Below, one piece after another: positions 7,758 to 17,721 of a stretch of DNA of 64,000 nucleotides. Every line of letters starts with the position of its first letter. Position 1 is the stretch's first letter. The notes beneath the pieces are model-generated. The model made no database searches. It saw nothing but the letters and a program-made list of their open reading frames with translations, and was not told the DNA's origin. The position numbers and the translations under genes were made by a program. This stretch comes from Sphingobium chungbukense (lineage in GTDB: Bacteria > Pseudomonadota > Alphaproteobacteria > Sphingomonadales > Sphingomonadaceae). Where the stretch lies: assembly GCF_001005725.1 (NCBI RefSeq), contig NZ_LBIC01000006.1:124001-188000 (forward strand), read 5' to 3'.

Positions 7758-10041
7758 TTAGAAGTGGAACGTCGCTTCAACACCATAAGTCGCCGGTTCG
7801 CCAACGGCGGGTTCCGTGAAACCATAGTTCGTGAAATCGACGATATCGCGATAATATTTCTTATTGAAAATATTCTTGCCCCATAGCGCCACCTGCCATG
7901 TCTTCGTCTGCGATCCGATCGCGATCCGGGCATTTGACATCCAATATCCCGGCTGCTCGAACCGTGGATCATTATTCGGATAGAAGAAGACCTTCGTGCG
8001 ATAGGAAGCGTCAAAGCTTCCGAACAGGGCAAGATTCGACGAAATGGGCGTGCTTGCGTCAAGACCAAGGGATGCGGTCAGTTTCGGCGCGCGGGCCAGC
8101 GTATTGCCGGTATAGTCATTTGCCGCCGACTCCGATCGATAATCGGTGAACTTGGCGCTGAGCAGACCCAGGGAACCTCTGAACCTGATGTTCTTCGTGA
8201 TGGCCAGGGCCGAACTTCCCTCCAGACCGTAAACCCGTGCGGTAGCCGCATTATCAAGCAACTGTTTGGGGATGCCCCCACCGGCGGGCTGCAACAGCGA
8301 ATAGACCTGAAGATCCTTATAGTCATAATAGAAGCCCGACACGTTCAGTGTCAGCCGATGATCCGGCGTCTGATATTTCACGCCCGCCTCGTAGCTCGTG
8401 ATCGTTTCGGGCGTAAACGTGGTCACCTCTGCCGGATCGAACACGACTCCGCCATTGACGCCACCGCTCTTGAAACCGCGCGAAACCGAGGCGTAGACCA
8501 TCGCGTCGGGCGTGATCTGATAATTCGCTATGATGTCTCCGCTGACATTGCCGTTCGATATCTTTCCGGCGACATCCACAACGGGAACCGAAAAAGTCGG
8601 CTCCACCAGAGCTATGTTCTCGCTATAGGTCTTGCGCTCATAGGTATAGCGCAGGCCAGCCGTAAGCTTGAGCTTGTCGGTTATGGCATAATCGGCCCGC
8701 CCGAACGCGGCATACGCCCAATTTTTCTGATGGAAGAAGTGATCGGCGAACAAGATACCGAACGATGGGTCGAATCCGAAGCTCGGCCTGAGCGCCCGAA
8801 GGCTGTCATATTGATTGTTGTAATCCACTTTCTCGTAAAAATAGTAAGCCCCGATTATCCAGTTCAGTCTATCCCCACCGGGAGATGCAAGCCGCAGTTC
8901 CTGGGTGACCTGATGACTGGTTTGATCGTAAGTGAATTCAAGGCTTTCATTGGGTGAGCTATCCGTATCCTCGACCCGGGTAAGATGGACCCTGTTGTAG
9001 GCCGTGATGCTGCTCAGCTTTGCCCAATCGAAATCCTTGTCGATCGACAGGGAGCCCCCCATAATTTTCGATGATCTCCCGCCCGACGCGATTGATGGCA
9101 TTCGAACGCAGGTCAGGCGTGTCTCTATAGCCCAGAACGTCATAACATTCATAGGCGCGCTGCGCCTCCAGCGAACAGCTTTGCCCGGTCGCAGTCAAAG
9201 TTCCGCGCGACTTGAAGGTTGCGGTGTGCGGGTTCGATCTACCGCCGTGCACATTCAGCACGAAACGCCAGTCGCTGGACGGCTCCCACTTCAATATACC
9301 GCGCCCGGCCCAGGTCCTGATGTCGTTTCCGGTGTCTTTGCCCGTCAGTCGATTGACCATATAGCCGTCCCGACGCTCCGCCGTGAACGCCACGCGGCCC
9401 GTCAGGGCGTCACCCGCCAAAGGCCCCGACAGCGCCGCTTCAACAAAGGCGTCGTCGAGATTGCCTCCGCGAACCGTAATATCGCCCGAGAGACGATCTG
9501 TCGGCATTTTGGAGAAATATTTGATTGCGCCAGCAGTCGTATTTCGCCCGTAGAGCGTCCCCTGCGGCCCGCTCAACACCTCCACCCGCTGAACGTCGAA
9601 GAGGTTGAATGCGATCGCATTTGTCGAAGCGATGTAAACATCGTCAATATATACGCCCACCGGACTGGCGGCATTCGGATTAAAATCCGCAGTACCAACG
9701 CCGCGGATGAAAATACGGGGGTTGGTATTGCTGTATGTCGAGGAAATCGTGACATTCGGCACGACCTGCGAAATCTCATTGCTCCTGGTAATACCCGAGC
9801 TGTTCAGCGACTCGCCGCCTATCACACTGATGGTGGCCGCTACCTTCTGAACATTTTCCGAGCGCCGGTTGGCGGTGACAATGATTTCACCAAGCTGCAT
9901 GCCGTCGGACTGGGCCGCTTCCCGCTGCATACCGGTTTCAGTGGGCGGTGTTGATGCGCCTGACGTCTGGGCCGAGGCGGCGCCAGATAGGAAAACGGGC
10001 ACGACGAGCGCCGCAGCTGATGCATAAAAACGTGGTTGCAT
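7758..10041 (-). pseudogene. TonB-dependent receptor, split by a one-base frameshift
   Basis: The two halves together form one TonB-dependent outer-membrane receptor. It starts at ATG 10041 after GGGAGGGG, with a signal peptide, a plug domain (GEIIVTANRRSENVQKVAA, YIDDVYIAS, VEVLSGPQGTLYGRNTTAGAI) and barrel strands. The second half, in another frame, continues from about SLSIDKDFDWAKLSSITAYN to the terminal TYGVEATFHF with the usual aromatic end. The switch is at a run of six C on the plus strand (9055-9060). Removing one base gives 761 codons without a stop, a normal length. This is either a true frameshift, a slippage switch or a sequencing error. It follows the SRPBCC/isomerase/LVIVD genes and could import their substrate. 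Confidence 0.85.
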
Positions 10042-10491
10042 ATCCCCTCCCATTCAAAAGAGTTGCTCCCGACCTCCTGCGGTTTTTAAGGGGCGGGTCT
10101 TTTGTTTCGATTTGAATTCTACCGAGGTCTCGGCATATCATCGAGACGCGATCTTAGATGTTATCCATCTGATATCGAGATTGTTCAGGCTGGTGGCGGC
10201 TGTGCCCCGCTGGGTGGTGCGGGACGGTTTTCCTGAGAAGGTGGCCACCACCAATTCGGATCGCCGCCGTCGGCACCGATGGCCGGCGCGCAGTGCTGGG
10301 CGGGGCGACGACCATGTTCCCCACTCGCGCACGGATGAGACTTGCACGCATGGTGACGCGCTAGAGCATCGTGCGCAAAAGTGGGAACCGGTTTGGCGCT
10401 TAAAACGATGCGACAACAAAAACTTAGAGCGCGCAGCTTGCGTACGATTTAACGCAGCGCGCTCTAGTCTTTTGGCAACGTCGGTCTTACC
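10042..10491. other. Intergenic gap with receptor leader and repeat B1
   Basis: This 450-bp gap separates the TonB receptor start from the SRPBCC stop, both on the minus strand. The repeat at 10361-10467 takes up a quarter of it. The rest has no convincing gene; short frames here lack known protein text. It probably holds the receptor's own promoter, but no clear -35/-10 pair was picked out. Confidence 0.5.
10361..10467. repeat. Dispersed palindromic repeat, family B copy 1
   Basis: A 107-bp element with CTAGAGC at one end and GCTCTAG at the other. It begins AGAGCATCGTGCGCAAAAGT, then GGGAACCGG, later ACGATGCGACAACAAAAACT and AACGCAGCGC. A second copy is at 33438-33542. The GTGCGCAAAAGTGGGAACC core resembles dispersed intergenic repeats common in Alphaproteobacteria, from general knowledge. 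Confidence 0.85.
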
Positions 10492-10959
10492 TCAAGAATC
10501 CCCGCCGCCATAGCGTTGCTCCACGGTCGCCTTGAGCCGGGCATTCCAGTAGCGAAGAAAAGATTCCAGCTCTATCGTGTCCTTAGCAGCATCTTCCGCA
10601 CCAAATATCGATTCGGAGTTCGTTAATCTGGTCCCGGTGCCGCTTGGCTCGAATTCCCACACATGTGTGCCGGTGAGGCCAGCAACGGCGCCCTGCCAGG
10701 CCAAGCGTCGGCCGGGTTCGACATCGACAAGCTTCGATGGAATTTCCATCCCCGCGGCACTAAAATCGGTCCCGGCGACACTCCAGTGAATGATGGAACC
10801 GGGAGCCAGAGGCCCTTCCAATCGCGCCGAGGTTATCGGCTCCATCCAGTCGACCCAACCGGCAATGTCGGTGAAGATCGCCCACACCTGATCCGGTGAG
10901 GCGCCGATTTCAATTTCAAGAACACACAGAACCGGTGCATCGCGATCGACAGAAACCAT
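10492..10959 (-). CDS. SRPBCC family protein
   Basis: A 155-residue START/Bet v 1-like helix-grip protein. It begins with a beta strand followed by IGASPDQVWAIFTDIAGWVDW, the standard SRPBCC opening, and ends with a long C-terminal helix (LESFLRYWNARLKATVEQRY). Such proteins bind small hydrophobic ligands or act as cyclases and hydrolases. It sits 13 bp after the muconolactone-isomerase-like gene, so it belongs to the same transcript. With that neighbour, a role in handling an aromatic or lactone intermediate is likely. No catalytic residue can be named. Confidence 0.8.
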   Translation of the reverse strand: MVSVDRDAPVLCVLEIEIGASPDQVWAIFTDIAGWVDWMEPITSARLEGPLAPGSIIHWSVAGTDFSAAGMEIPSKLVDVEPGRRLAWQGAVAGLTGTHVWEFEPSGTGTRLTNSESIFGAEDAAKDTIELESFLRYWNARLKATVEQRYGGGDS

Positions 10960-10972
10960 GACTTCACCTCGC

Positions 10973-11266
10973 CTAAGATTTGGAACATTCGGGAAATGCA
11001 GGGTGCGCCAACAGTGGCGTCACCTTAATGTTGCGCAAATAGGGAAACAGCGGCAACGCTTGCAGGTCGGACGCCAGCGCTTCATGCGACTCTGCATCGA
11101 TGACGAAAACAGCACCACCGCAGTCCGCACGCCTCCACAATCCCATCAGCCGTCCCTCGGCCTTCCAAAGCCGGGCTTGGGCCGCGTCGCCGGCACCGAT
11201 CTCGATCCGCTTGTCGCCGCCCCCTAATGCTTGCTGATCCGCGTAAAGCTTCACCAGATAGAGCAT
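10973..11266 (-). CDS. Muconolactone Delta-isomerase-like protein
   Basis: A 97-residue protein with the ferredoxin-like fold of muconolactone isomerase (MIase). The hallmark is the C-terminal LQALPLFPYLRNIKVTPL, close to the family's LPLFPYMxxxVTPL. A WKAEGRLMGLWRR segment matches the middle. Muconolactone isomerase moves the double bond of muconolactone in the beta-ketoadipate route. No other gene of that route (catA, catB, pcaD) is in view, so the real substrate may be a related lactone or a dimeric ligand. AAGAGG precedes the ATG. It lies 39 bp after the LVIVD gene and 13 bp before the SRPBCC gene. Confidence 0.75.
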   Translation of the reverse strand: MLYLVKLYADQQALGGGDKRIEIGAGDAAQARLWKAEGRLMGLWRRADCGGAVFVIDAESHEALASDLQALPLFPYLRNIKVTPLLAHPAFPECSKS

Positions 11267-11305
11267 AAGTGCCTCTTGCCTAGAGCTTGCAGCCTTGCGT
11301 GGGCA

Positions 11306-12544
11306 TCAGGCCGGGCGCGGAGTACGCGTTTGGGAAAGACGAAGTATGTACAGGCCCTGATTCTTGTCACTGATGTATATATATCCGCGCGAGTCTACCA
11401 GTACGTCTTCGGTTTGGGCGATTAGACCCGTCGTCGGCCAAGGACCACGCCGGTCTGTGGGATCTGGCGGGAGGAAATAGGCAATTTCCTTGGGTAGACG
11501 CTCGTCAGAAACATCGTAAACCCGCAGTCCTGCGTTGAAATATGTCAGGAAACAGATATTTTCATCATTCAGGAGAACATCCTGATATTGCCATTGGTGC
11601 TGGTTATGCGGCCCGAATCTGGCGCCTCGCTCGACGAAGTTTTTATAGGGAGCACCCGGAGGCGGCTCCGGCAGAGGGAATAGGGAAATCAGGCGGGGTT
11701 TTGCCTCGTCGCTCACATCGACTATGCCGGCATAGCCCAGCGATCCGGCTCCATTCTCCAAAATCGCTTCGGAATTGACGATCACCAAAGGACGGTTCTG
11801 CAACGGCAGAGCCGTATGCACGGCAATATAATGCTCGAACGGCGGCGAGAAAGGAAGATCGCTCACCAGCTTCGGCGTCTTCTTGTCCGATATGTCCAGA
11901 ATGACAAAGCCGCCCGCACTATAGGGCAAATAGGCGCGATCCCCCTTCACATAAGCACCGCCATGCAGAAGCGTTCCCGCCGAAACGCCCCCTTCCCCGC
12001 CGGCAAGCCACTGCCCTTCGCGCCACCAGCGCGAGACTTCCTTGGGGTTTGCGGGATCGGAGATGTCGACGATCTGCAAGATGTGACCATCATAGCCATC
12101 GGGCAAGCCCGTCGCGTAGACATAGTGGCCACCGTCATAATAATTGCGATGCGTTCCCGATCCGCCCGTCTTGAAAACGCCCAGTTGTTCAGGATTTTCA
12201 GGATCCTCCAGGTCCCAGATCGCAAAGCCCTCATGCTCCCACGGCCCCTCGTGGCCGCCGAGATAATCCGGGATCGCCTCCATCGCGGTGATCATCCTGC
12301 CGTCCGCGATTTGAATCTGGAACGTCATTGTATCCGCCGGGCCCGGGACATGCTTGATATAGCGATGCGAATTGGGATCAGTGATATCCAAGATCACGAA
12401 GCCCGGCTCCCAGAGCAAGGCGGCATAGAGGTACCAGCGTTCCCCAACCCGGTGAATCGCCATTTTGAATCCAGCTTTTCCATCGAGATCGGCATATCCG
12501 ATCTGATCGATATTCCAGCTGATCGCCTCTTTCTGTGGGAACAT
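11306..12544 (-). CDS. LVIVD-repeat beta-propeller protein
   Basis: A protein of about 412 residues built from repeats of the LVIVD type. I can see at least six: FVILDITDPNS, FAIWDLEDPENPEQLG, LQIVDISDPANPKEV, FVILDISDKKTPKLV, AGIVDVSDEAKPRLI and LRVYDVSDERLPKEI. These form a beta-propeller. There is no signal peptide, so it looks cytoplasmic. I chose the ATG at 12544, which follows AGGAGAG by 5-6 nt, over a GTG at 12562 that lies before the ribosome site. It heads an operon with the isomerase-like and SRPBCC genes. Its function is unknown; a lactonase or scaffold role would fit the propeller fold. Confidence 0.8.
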   Translation of the reverse strand: MFPQKEAISWNIDQIGYADLDGKAGFKMAIHRVGERWYLYAALLWEPGFVILDITDPNSHRYIKHVPGPADTMTFQIQIADGRMITAMEAIPDYLGGHEGPWEHEGFAIWDLEDPENPEQLGVFKTGGSGTHRNYYDGGHYVYATGLPDGYDGHILQIVDISDPANPKEVSRWWREGQWLAGGEGGVSAGTLLHGGAYVKGDRAYLPYSAGGFVILDISDKKTPKLVSDLPFSPPFEHYIAVHTALPLQNRPLVIVNSEAILENGAGSLGYAGIVDVSDEAKPRLISLFPLPEPPPGAPYKNFVERGARFGPHNQHQWQYQDVLLNDENICFLTYFNAGLRVYDVSDERLPKEIAYFLPPDPTDRRGPWPTTGLIAQTEDVLVDSRGYIYISDKNQGLYILRLSQTRTPRPA

Positions 12545-12717
12545 GCATCTCTCCTGAACCACCCAAGCGGCTGCATGGCAGCGCGGCGTGGCGTGTTTCA
12601 GGATTTATCGGCTCACCCTGCCTTTATCGAGTGCCTGCCCGGCAACAGACTCATCTCATCTCAAGATAAAACAGTGCCGGTCCGCTGGGCTGCGATGAAC
12701 CGAACCGAAACGCAACA

Positions 12718-13623
12718 TCAAAACATCACACCGATGCTCTTAAGATTCTCGATTTCCTCCATGAGAATGTCGTAGACGCATGTGACGGCGTTGCTCGGAG
12801 TGGGGGTGACGCGACGGGCGATATAGCGTGTGAGCGTAAGATCGCTGAGGACTGTCGCATGCCATTCCGGATTATTCTTTTCCTCCAGCACCGCGGTTTC
12901 CGGCAGGAGCAGCGAGCCATAACCCAGCATCGCAAGAGATTTCATCAGGGACAGCGTATCCGCCTCCACCCTCACGTCCAGTGTGATGCGACTCTTCTTT
13001 GCCAGGGCCTCTATGTTACAGCGCTCCCGCTGAGGAAGATGAGACAGAATAAGCGGGACCCCCAGCGCTTGCTGCGTCGTGCAAGTTCCATAGGGCAACG
13101 GGTGCATGCCGGCGGGCGCCAAGAGGTAAAATTTCTCGCGCGCGAGCGGCTGGACATCTATCCCGGATATGGGATCCGGGAAGGTGATGATCGCCAGGTC
13201 GAGACGACCTTTCACCAGGAGTTCCTGTAGTTCCGCAGTCATGGACTGCACCGGATCAATGTGCACGCCCGGATACAGCCTTTGCGCCTTTTTGAACAAT
13301 AGCGGGAATAGGACATTTCCGTCTGATGGATGCGCTCCAAAGTTGACAGTTCCGACAACCTCGTCCGCGGCATCTCGAACAAGCGAACGAAGCGCCTCGG
13401 CATCGAGAAGGAGTTGGTTTGCCGCATCCAACAAGCGCGTTCCCGCTCTCGTCAAACGGACACCCCGACCATCTCGGGCGAACAATGCCACCCCCAGATC
13501 TTCCTGTAATCTGGAGATCTGCCGGCTGAGTGCCGACTGAACGATATTCAGCCGGCCGGCAGCATCCGTGAAGCTGCTCAATTCGGCGACCGAGACGAAA
13601 TAGCGGAGCTGCCTCAGATCCAT
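12718..13623 (-). CDS. LysR-family transcriptional regulator
   Basis: A 301-residue LysR regulator. The N-terminal winged helix reads LRQLRYFVSVAELSSFTDAA, then LNIVQSALSRQISRLQEDLG (about 25-45). The effector domain follows, with GTVNFGAHPS near residue 93. The start at ATG 13623 gives the standard family N-terminus; the frame extends further upstream without a start signal. It lies upstream of, and in the same direction as, the LVIVD-isomerase-SRPBCC operon, and probably controls it in response to an aromatic acid or lactone. Confidence 0.88.
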   Translation of the reverse strand: MDLRQLRYFVSVAELSSFTDAAGRLNIVQSALSRQISRLQEDLGVALFARDGRGVRLTRAGTRLLDAANQLLLDAEALRSLVRDAADEVVGTVNFGAHPSDGNVLFPLLFKKAQRLYPGVHIDPVQSMTAELQELLVKGRLDLAIITFPDPISGIDVQPLAREKFYLLAPAGMHPLPYGTCTTQQALGVPLILSHLPQRERCNIEALAKKSRITLDVRVEADTLSLMKSLAMLGYGSLLLPETAVLEEKNNPEWHATVLSDLTLTRYIARRVTPTPSNAVTCVYDILMEEIENLKSIGVMF

Positions 13624-14004
13624 CCCATAGCCTGCCGCGTCAATCTGCACCCGCCTCCCACAGCGATTTCCCAATCCCTCAAAAGCTTTCTCGTTGGATA
13701 TGTTGCCAGGCGACGCGAATGCCTTTCGCCAGCCATAGCCGCAATACCCATCGGCGCGGCCTCGATTGTTAGCAGATCGGCGGAAGACGAACAATGATCT
13801 GCGACCGAGCCCCTTTGGCCGTTACCAACGCGTGCAGCCTGGCCTGGTCGATGGCTGTCGGTCGGCCGGCCTTTCAGCGGCTGGCGCAACAGGGACGAAA
13901 TTTGCCTGCATCCGTCAACGCGGCCTGGCGCTATCGCGGACATTGACGACCATCATGCAAAAAAGCGCCCTGACCCGATCGGATCAGGGCGCAATCATGA
14001 CGCA
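13624..14004. other. Intergenic gap between aldolase end and LysR start
   Basis: This 381-bp gap lies between the start of the LysR gene and the 3' end of the aldolase gene. It holds the terminator at 13959-13992 and must hold the LysR promoter. The other frames crossing it have no recognisable protein text. Confidence 0.5.
13959..13992 (-). terminator. Rho-independent terminator of the meta-cleavage operon
   Basis: On the minus strand GCGCCCTGA pairs with TCAGGGCGC (arms 13984-13992 and 13965-13973) around a 10-nt loop, followed directly by six T (13959-13964). It lies 13 bp past the aldolase stop. This is the clearest intrinsic terminator in the window. Confidence 0.9.
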
Positions 14005-15045
14005 TTACACCGCTTCCTGGGCCTTCAGCATGTCAAGAGCGACGTCGACGATCATGTCTTCCTGTCCGCCGACCATCTTGCGCCGGCCAAGTTCGACAAG
14101 GATCGCACGGGTATCGAGGCCATAATCGTCCGCCGCCTTTTCCGCATGGCGAAGGAAGGAGGAATAGACGCCGGCATAACCGAGCGCCAGCGTCTCACGG
14201 TCGACGCGTACCGGCCTGTCCTGAAGCGGGCGAACGAGATCCTCCGCCGCGTCCATCAACATCATGACGTCGCACCCGTGGTTCCAGCCCTTGCGATCGA
14301 TCGCGGCGATGAACACTTCGAGCGGCGCATTGCCGGCGCCCGCCCCCATGCCCGCCAGGCTGGCGTCGATCCGCACGGCGCCTTCCTGCGCCGCGACGAT
14401 CGAATTGGCGACGCCCAGCCCGAGATTGTGGTGCGCATGCATGCCGCGTTGCGTTTCGGGCTTCAGCACACGATCATAGGCCTGTAGGCGTTCGCGCACG
14501 CCGTCCATATCGAGCGCGCCGCCGCTGTCGGTGACATAGACGCATTGCGCGCCATAGCTTTCCATCAGCAAAGCCTGCTGCGCCAGTCCTTCGGCGTCGA
14601 TCATATGGCTCATCATCAGGAAGCCCGAGACATCCATGCCGAGGTCGCGCGCTATGCCGATATGCTGCTTCGATACGTCCGCCTCTGTGCAGTGCGTCGC
14701 CACACGCACCGAGCGCACACCGATGTCGTAGGCGCGCCTCAGTTCCTCGACCGTGCCGACACCCGGCAGGATCAAGGTTGTCAGCACGCTGTTTTCCAGC
14801 ACGTCTGCAACCGCCTCCAGCCATTCCCAGTCGGTATGCGCCCCGAACCCATAGTTGAAGCTCATGCCGTTGAGGCCGTCGCCGTGAGCGACCTCGATCG
14901 CATCCACCCCGGCCTGGTCCAGTGCGGCGGCAATGGCACGAACATGATCGATGCCGTACATGTGCCGGACGGCGTGCATGCCGTCGCGCAGCGTCACGTC
15001 CTGGATATAAAGCTTCTCGCCCGATTCGACGTTGAACTTTGCCAT
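14005..15045 (-). CDS. mhpE: 4-hydroxy-2-oxovalerate aldolase
   Basis: A 346-residue HMGL-like TIM-barrel aldolase. It splits 4-hydroxy-2-oxovalerate to pyruvate and acetaldehyde, the last step of the meta-cleavage pathway. The N-terminal [16 protein letters not shown] carries the catalytic Arg, metal Asp and general-base His. [15 protein letters not shown] holds the two His metal ligands. It works as a channelling complex with the acylating acetaldehyde dehydrogenase, encoded 13 bp upstream. The same family is named BphI, DmpG or XylK in different operons. A strong terminator follows the gene. Confidence 0.93.
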   Translation of the reverse strand: MAKFNVESGEKLYIQDVTLRDGMHAVRHMYGIDHVRAIAAALDQAGVDAIEVAHGDGLNGMSFNYGFGAHTDWEWLEAVADVLENSVLTTLILPGVGTVEELRRAYDIGVRSVRVATHCTEADVSKQHIGIARDLGMDVSGFLMMSHMIDAEGLAQQALLMESYGAQCVYVTDSGGALDMDGVRERLQAYDRVLKPETQRGMHAHHNLGLGVANSIVAAQEGAVRIDASLAGMGAGAGNAPLEVFIAAIDRKGWNHGCDVMMLMDAAEDLVRPLQDRPVRVDRETLALGYAGVYSSFLRHAEKAADDYGLDTRAILVELGRRKMVGGQEDMIVDVALDMLKAQEAV

Positions 15046-15058
15046 TTTATCGTCTCCG

Positions 15059-16000
15059 TCAGGCGGCGGCAGCGGCCATGCGCCGCTCTGCCAGCAGTTC
15101 GCCGGTCGCCTTGGCGGCGGCGGTCATGATGTCGAGATTGCCGGAATAAGAGGGCAGATAGTCGCCCGCACCTTCGACCTCGAGCAGGATCATCGTCTTG
15201 ACGCCGGTGAACTCGCCCCGGCCGGGGATCTTCAGCTTGTTATTGTCGCCGAACCGCTCGAACTGCACTTCCTGCTTGAGCCGATATCCGGGAACATATT
15301 TCTGCACTTCGGCGACCATGTCCTGCACGGACCGGCGGATCGTCTCTTCGTCGGCGCCTTCGGACAGCGTGAAGACCGTATCGCGCATGATCATCGGCGG
15401 CTCTGCGGGATTGAGGATGATGATTGCCTTGCCCACCTCAGCGCCGCCGACCTTCTCGATGGCATTGGCGGTGGTGCGCGTGAACTCGTCGATATTGGCG
15501 CGTGTGCCGGGACCGGCAGAACGCGAGGACACCGACGCGACGATCTCCGCATAATGCACTTTTGCCACGCGGCTGACTGCCGCGACCATCGGGATCGTCG
15601 CCTGACCGCCGCATGTCACCATGTTGACGTTCGGCGATTCGAGGTTCGCGTGCATATTGACCGGCGGTACGGTGAACGGGCCAATCGCCGCAGGAGTGAG
15701 GTCGACCACCTGAATACCGTCCGCGCGCAGGGCTTCGTCATGCACCTTGTGCGCATAGGCGCTGGTCGCGTCGAACGCGATGCCGATCTCCGGATAGCAG
15801 GGCAGCTTCTTCAGTCCCTCGATGCCCTCGTGGGTCGTCGCGATACCGTGTTCGCGTGCCATCGCCAGGCCTTCGGATGCCGGATCGATGCCGACGACCG
15901 CGACAAGCTCCATATTCTGGGGATATTTGATCATCTTGATCATCAGATCGGTGCCGATATTGCCCGATCCGATAATCGCCGCCTTGATTTTATCGGTCAT
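15059..16000 (-). CDS. mhpF: Acetaldehyde dehydrogenase (acylating)
   Basis: A 313-residue CoA-acylating acetaldehyde dehydrogenase that turns acetaldehyde, NAD and CoA into acetyl-Co[13 protein letters not shown] (about 9-20) binds NAD, and the catalytic cysteine lies in [31 protein letters not shown] is also typical. The length equals the BphJ/DmpF/MhpF family. The ATG at 16000 overlaps the hydratase stop by 4 bp (ATGA). It should pair physically with the aldolase to channel acetaldehyde. A run of alanines ends the protein. Confidence 0.93.
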   Translation of the reverse strand: MTDKIKAAIIGSGNIGTDLMIKMIKYPQNMELVAVVGIDPASEGLAMAREHGIATTHEGIEGLKKLPCYPEIGIAFDATSAYAHKVHDEALRADGIQVVDLTPAAIGPFTVPPVNMHANLESPNVNMVTCGGQATIPMVAAVSRVAKVHYAEIVASVSSRSAGPGTRANIDEFTRTTANAIEKVGGAEVGKAIIILNPAEPPMIMRDTVFTLSEGADEETIRRSVQDMVAEVQKYVPGYRLKQEVQFERFGDNNKLKIPGRGEFTGVKTMILLEVEGAGDYLPSYSGNLDIMTAAAKATGELLAERRMAAAAA

Positions 16001-16782
16001 GATTTCGATCCATAAGTTAAAGAGCAGCTGCCGATGCCACCGATGTGGATCCGCACATGATCTCCGGGTGCAAGTGTCACCATCGGACCAAGCGCGCCCG
16101 ACAGCAGGATGTCGCCCGCCCGCAGGGGTTCGCCGAGCTTCGCCAGCATCCGGGCGATCCAATGCACCGAATGATAGGGGTGGCCGAGGCACGCAGCGCC
16201 AGAACCCACCGATGCGACGGAGCCGTTCACTTCCGTCACCATGCCGCAGCTGTAAAGATCGAGTTCGGCATGCGGGAGGGGGTCGGTTCCAAGCACGAAA
16301 AAGGCCGAGGAGCCATTGTCCGCGACGGTATCGGCAAAGGTGATCTGCCAATCCGCGATACGGCTATCGACGATCTCGATAGAGGGAACCGCCTTGTCGA
16401 TGGCGGCGATGACCGTCTCCAGCGATGCGTCTGGATCGTCAAGATCGCGGCCCATGATGAAGGCAATTTCCGCCTCGGCCTTGGGGTGGATGACCTGCGC
16501 CGGGTCGAGCACGCCTCCGTCAGGAATTTCCATGTCCGCGAACAAGGCGCCGAAATCTGGTTGATCGACACCGAGCTGCCGGCGGACCGAATCGGCCGTC
16601 AGGCCGATCTTACGGCCGACAAGCTTTCGCCCCTCGGCTTCCCAATATTTGGTGTTTATGGCCTGCACGGCATAAGCACCCTCGGCATCAAGAGGGTCGA
16701 GGAAATCCCGCAGGGGAGCGATGGGAGGGCCGTGATACGCATCGCGCAGCATCCGTGCCACGAGGTCGAGGTTTCTGCTCAT
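15997..16782 (-). CDS. mhpD: 2-keto-4-pentenoate hydratase
   Basis: A 261-residue hydratase of the fumarylacetoacetase-like fold (MhpD/BphH/DmpE). It adds water to 2-hydroxypenta-2,4-dienoate to form 4-hydroxy-2-oxovalerate. The metal-binding stretch is [18 protein letters not shown], and [20 protein letters not shown] is typical of the N-terminal half. It is the first gene of the hydratase-dehydrogenase-aldolase operon. The ATG at 16782 gives the usual N-terminus but has no strong ribosome site. No ring-cleavage dioxygenase is present nearby, so its substrate must come from an upper pathway elsewhere. Confidence 0.92.
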   Translation of the reverse strand: MSRNLDLVARMLRDAYHGPPIAPLRDFLDPLDAEGAYAVQAINTKYWEAEGRKLVGRKIGLTADSVRRQLGVDQPDFGALFADMEIPDGGVLDPAQVIHPKAEAEIAFIMGRDLDDPDASLETVIAAIDKAVPSIEIVDSRIADWQITFADTVADNGSSAFFVLGTDPLPHAELDLYSCGMVTEVNGSVASVGSGAACLGHPYHSVHWIARMLAKLGEPLRAGDILLSGALGPMVTLAPGDHVRIHIGGIGSCSLTYGSKS

Positions 16783-16790
16783 AGGAAAAT

Positions 16791-16833
16791 CACTATGCAG
16801 CACTATGAGACAAGGGCAATCTTGCCTTGCCAA
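16791..16833 (-). promoter_or_regulatory. Candidate promoter and operator of the meta-cleavage operon
   Basis: On the minus strand TTGGCA (16828-16833) and TCTCAT (16805-16810) are spaced 17 bp, a fair sigma-70 pair. Between them lies the palindrome GGCAAGATTGCC (16815-16826). Just downstream are two direct CACTATG units at 16791 and 16801, exactly 10 bp apart on the plus strand. The divergent IclR regulator is the natural candidate to bind here. Inferred from motif and position. Confidence 0.4.
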
Positions 16834-16861
16834 AACTTCCCACGATGCGGAATAAAGTCGC

Positions 16862-17638
16862 ATGAGTCTCAGTCGGACATCGCCGCCCTTATCCGTCGAC
16901 AAGTCCCTTGCCCTGCTCGTCCATGCTCTTGAGGGTGACTTTGCATCGATGTCAGCCTTGGCATCTGCTGCGGGGCTACCCCTCTCAACAGCGCATCGGC
17001 TTTTGACGGGTCTCCAACGCGCAGGCTTCATCGTCCCGGTCAGCCGCGGTCGTTATATCAGCGGCCCCACGTTGCGGCGGCTGGCCCGCCCCGAGAACGA
17101 AACGAACAGGATCCTCATGCAGATCGCTGCCCCGATCCTGGCAAAGCTATCGCGTCGCACCAGTCGCATCTGTCACCTGGGCGTGCTGGAAGATGGCATG
17201 ATGACCTATCTGATCAAGGAGGGCGATGCCGAGGATCACGCCTTGTCGCGCCAAGGCATGCAACTGGAGGCCTATTGCACCGGCCTGGGGAAAGCATTGC
17301 TTGCTCATATGCCCGAGCCCCAGCGCAATGATTATCTTTCATCCGGGACTTTCGTCGCTCTCACGCCTCACACGCTGACAACGCCTGAGGCGCTTTCGGC
17401 GGAGTTCGATCGCATCCGACGATCCGGTTATGCACTGGACGAGCAGGAAATCTTGCCGGGTTTGGTGTGCATAGCCGTGCCCATCCAGTTGGAAGGGCGC
17501 GTGATCGCGGCGATCTCGTTGGTCGTGACGCACAAGGGAGGCCCCGTGCGTCCCCAGGCCTATTTCGCCCGTCTACGCGCGGCGGCAATCGAGATCGAAC
17601 TTAGGCTGCAACCTTTTTCCGACATGTTGCAGCTCTAG
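16862..17638 (+). CDS. IclR-family transcriptional regulator
   Basis: A 258-residue IclR regulator. The N-terminal winged helix is VDKSLALLVHALEG, then SALASAAGLPLSTAHRLLTGLQRAGF (about 12-57). The effector domain follows, with YCTGLGKALLAHMPE (about 139-153) and GYALDEQEILPGLVCIAVPI, both diagnostic. IclR members such as MhpR and PcaR respond to aromatic acids and control meta or ortho cleavage. It is divergent from the hydratase operon across about 80 bp, so it very likely regulates that operon. Confidence 0.9.
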   Translation: MSLSRTSPPLSVDKSLALLVHALEGDFASMSALASAAGLPLSTAHRLLTGLQRAGFIVPVSRGRYISGPTLRRLARPENETNRILMQIAAPILAKLSRRTSRICHLGVLEDGMMTYLIKEGDAEDHALSRQGMQLEAYCTGLGKALLAHMPEPQRNDYLSSGTFVALTPHTLTTPEALSAEFDRIRRSGYALDEQEILPGLVCIAVPIQLEGRVIAAISLVVTHKGGPVRPQAYFARLRAAAIEIELRLQPFSDMLQL

Positions 17639-17721
17639 TCGAGGTTTACACGACACGGCTGGGCCACAATCAATCGACGCCTTGGTCTCCCAAGTCACTT
17701 TGCGGCAAGCGCCGGCTCCGT

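Noticed and set aside
12545..12562. GTG start at 12562 for the LVIVD protein
   Set aside because: The ribosome site AGGAGAG lies after that GTG and fits the ATG at 12544.
13624..13794. N-terminal extension of the LysR protein
   Set aside because: The extra 57 residues are not LysR-like; the standard winged helix starts at Met 13623.
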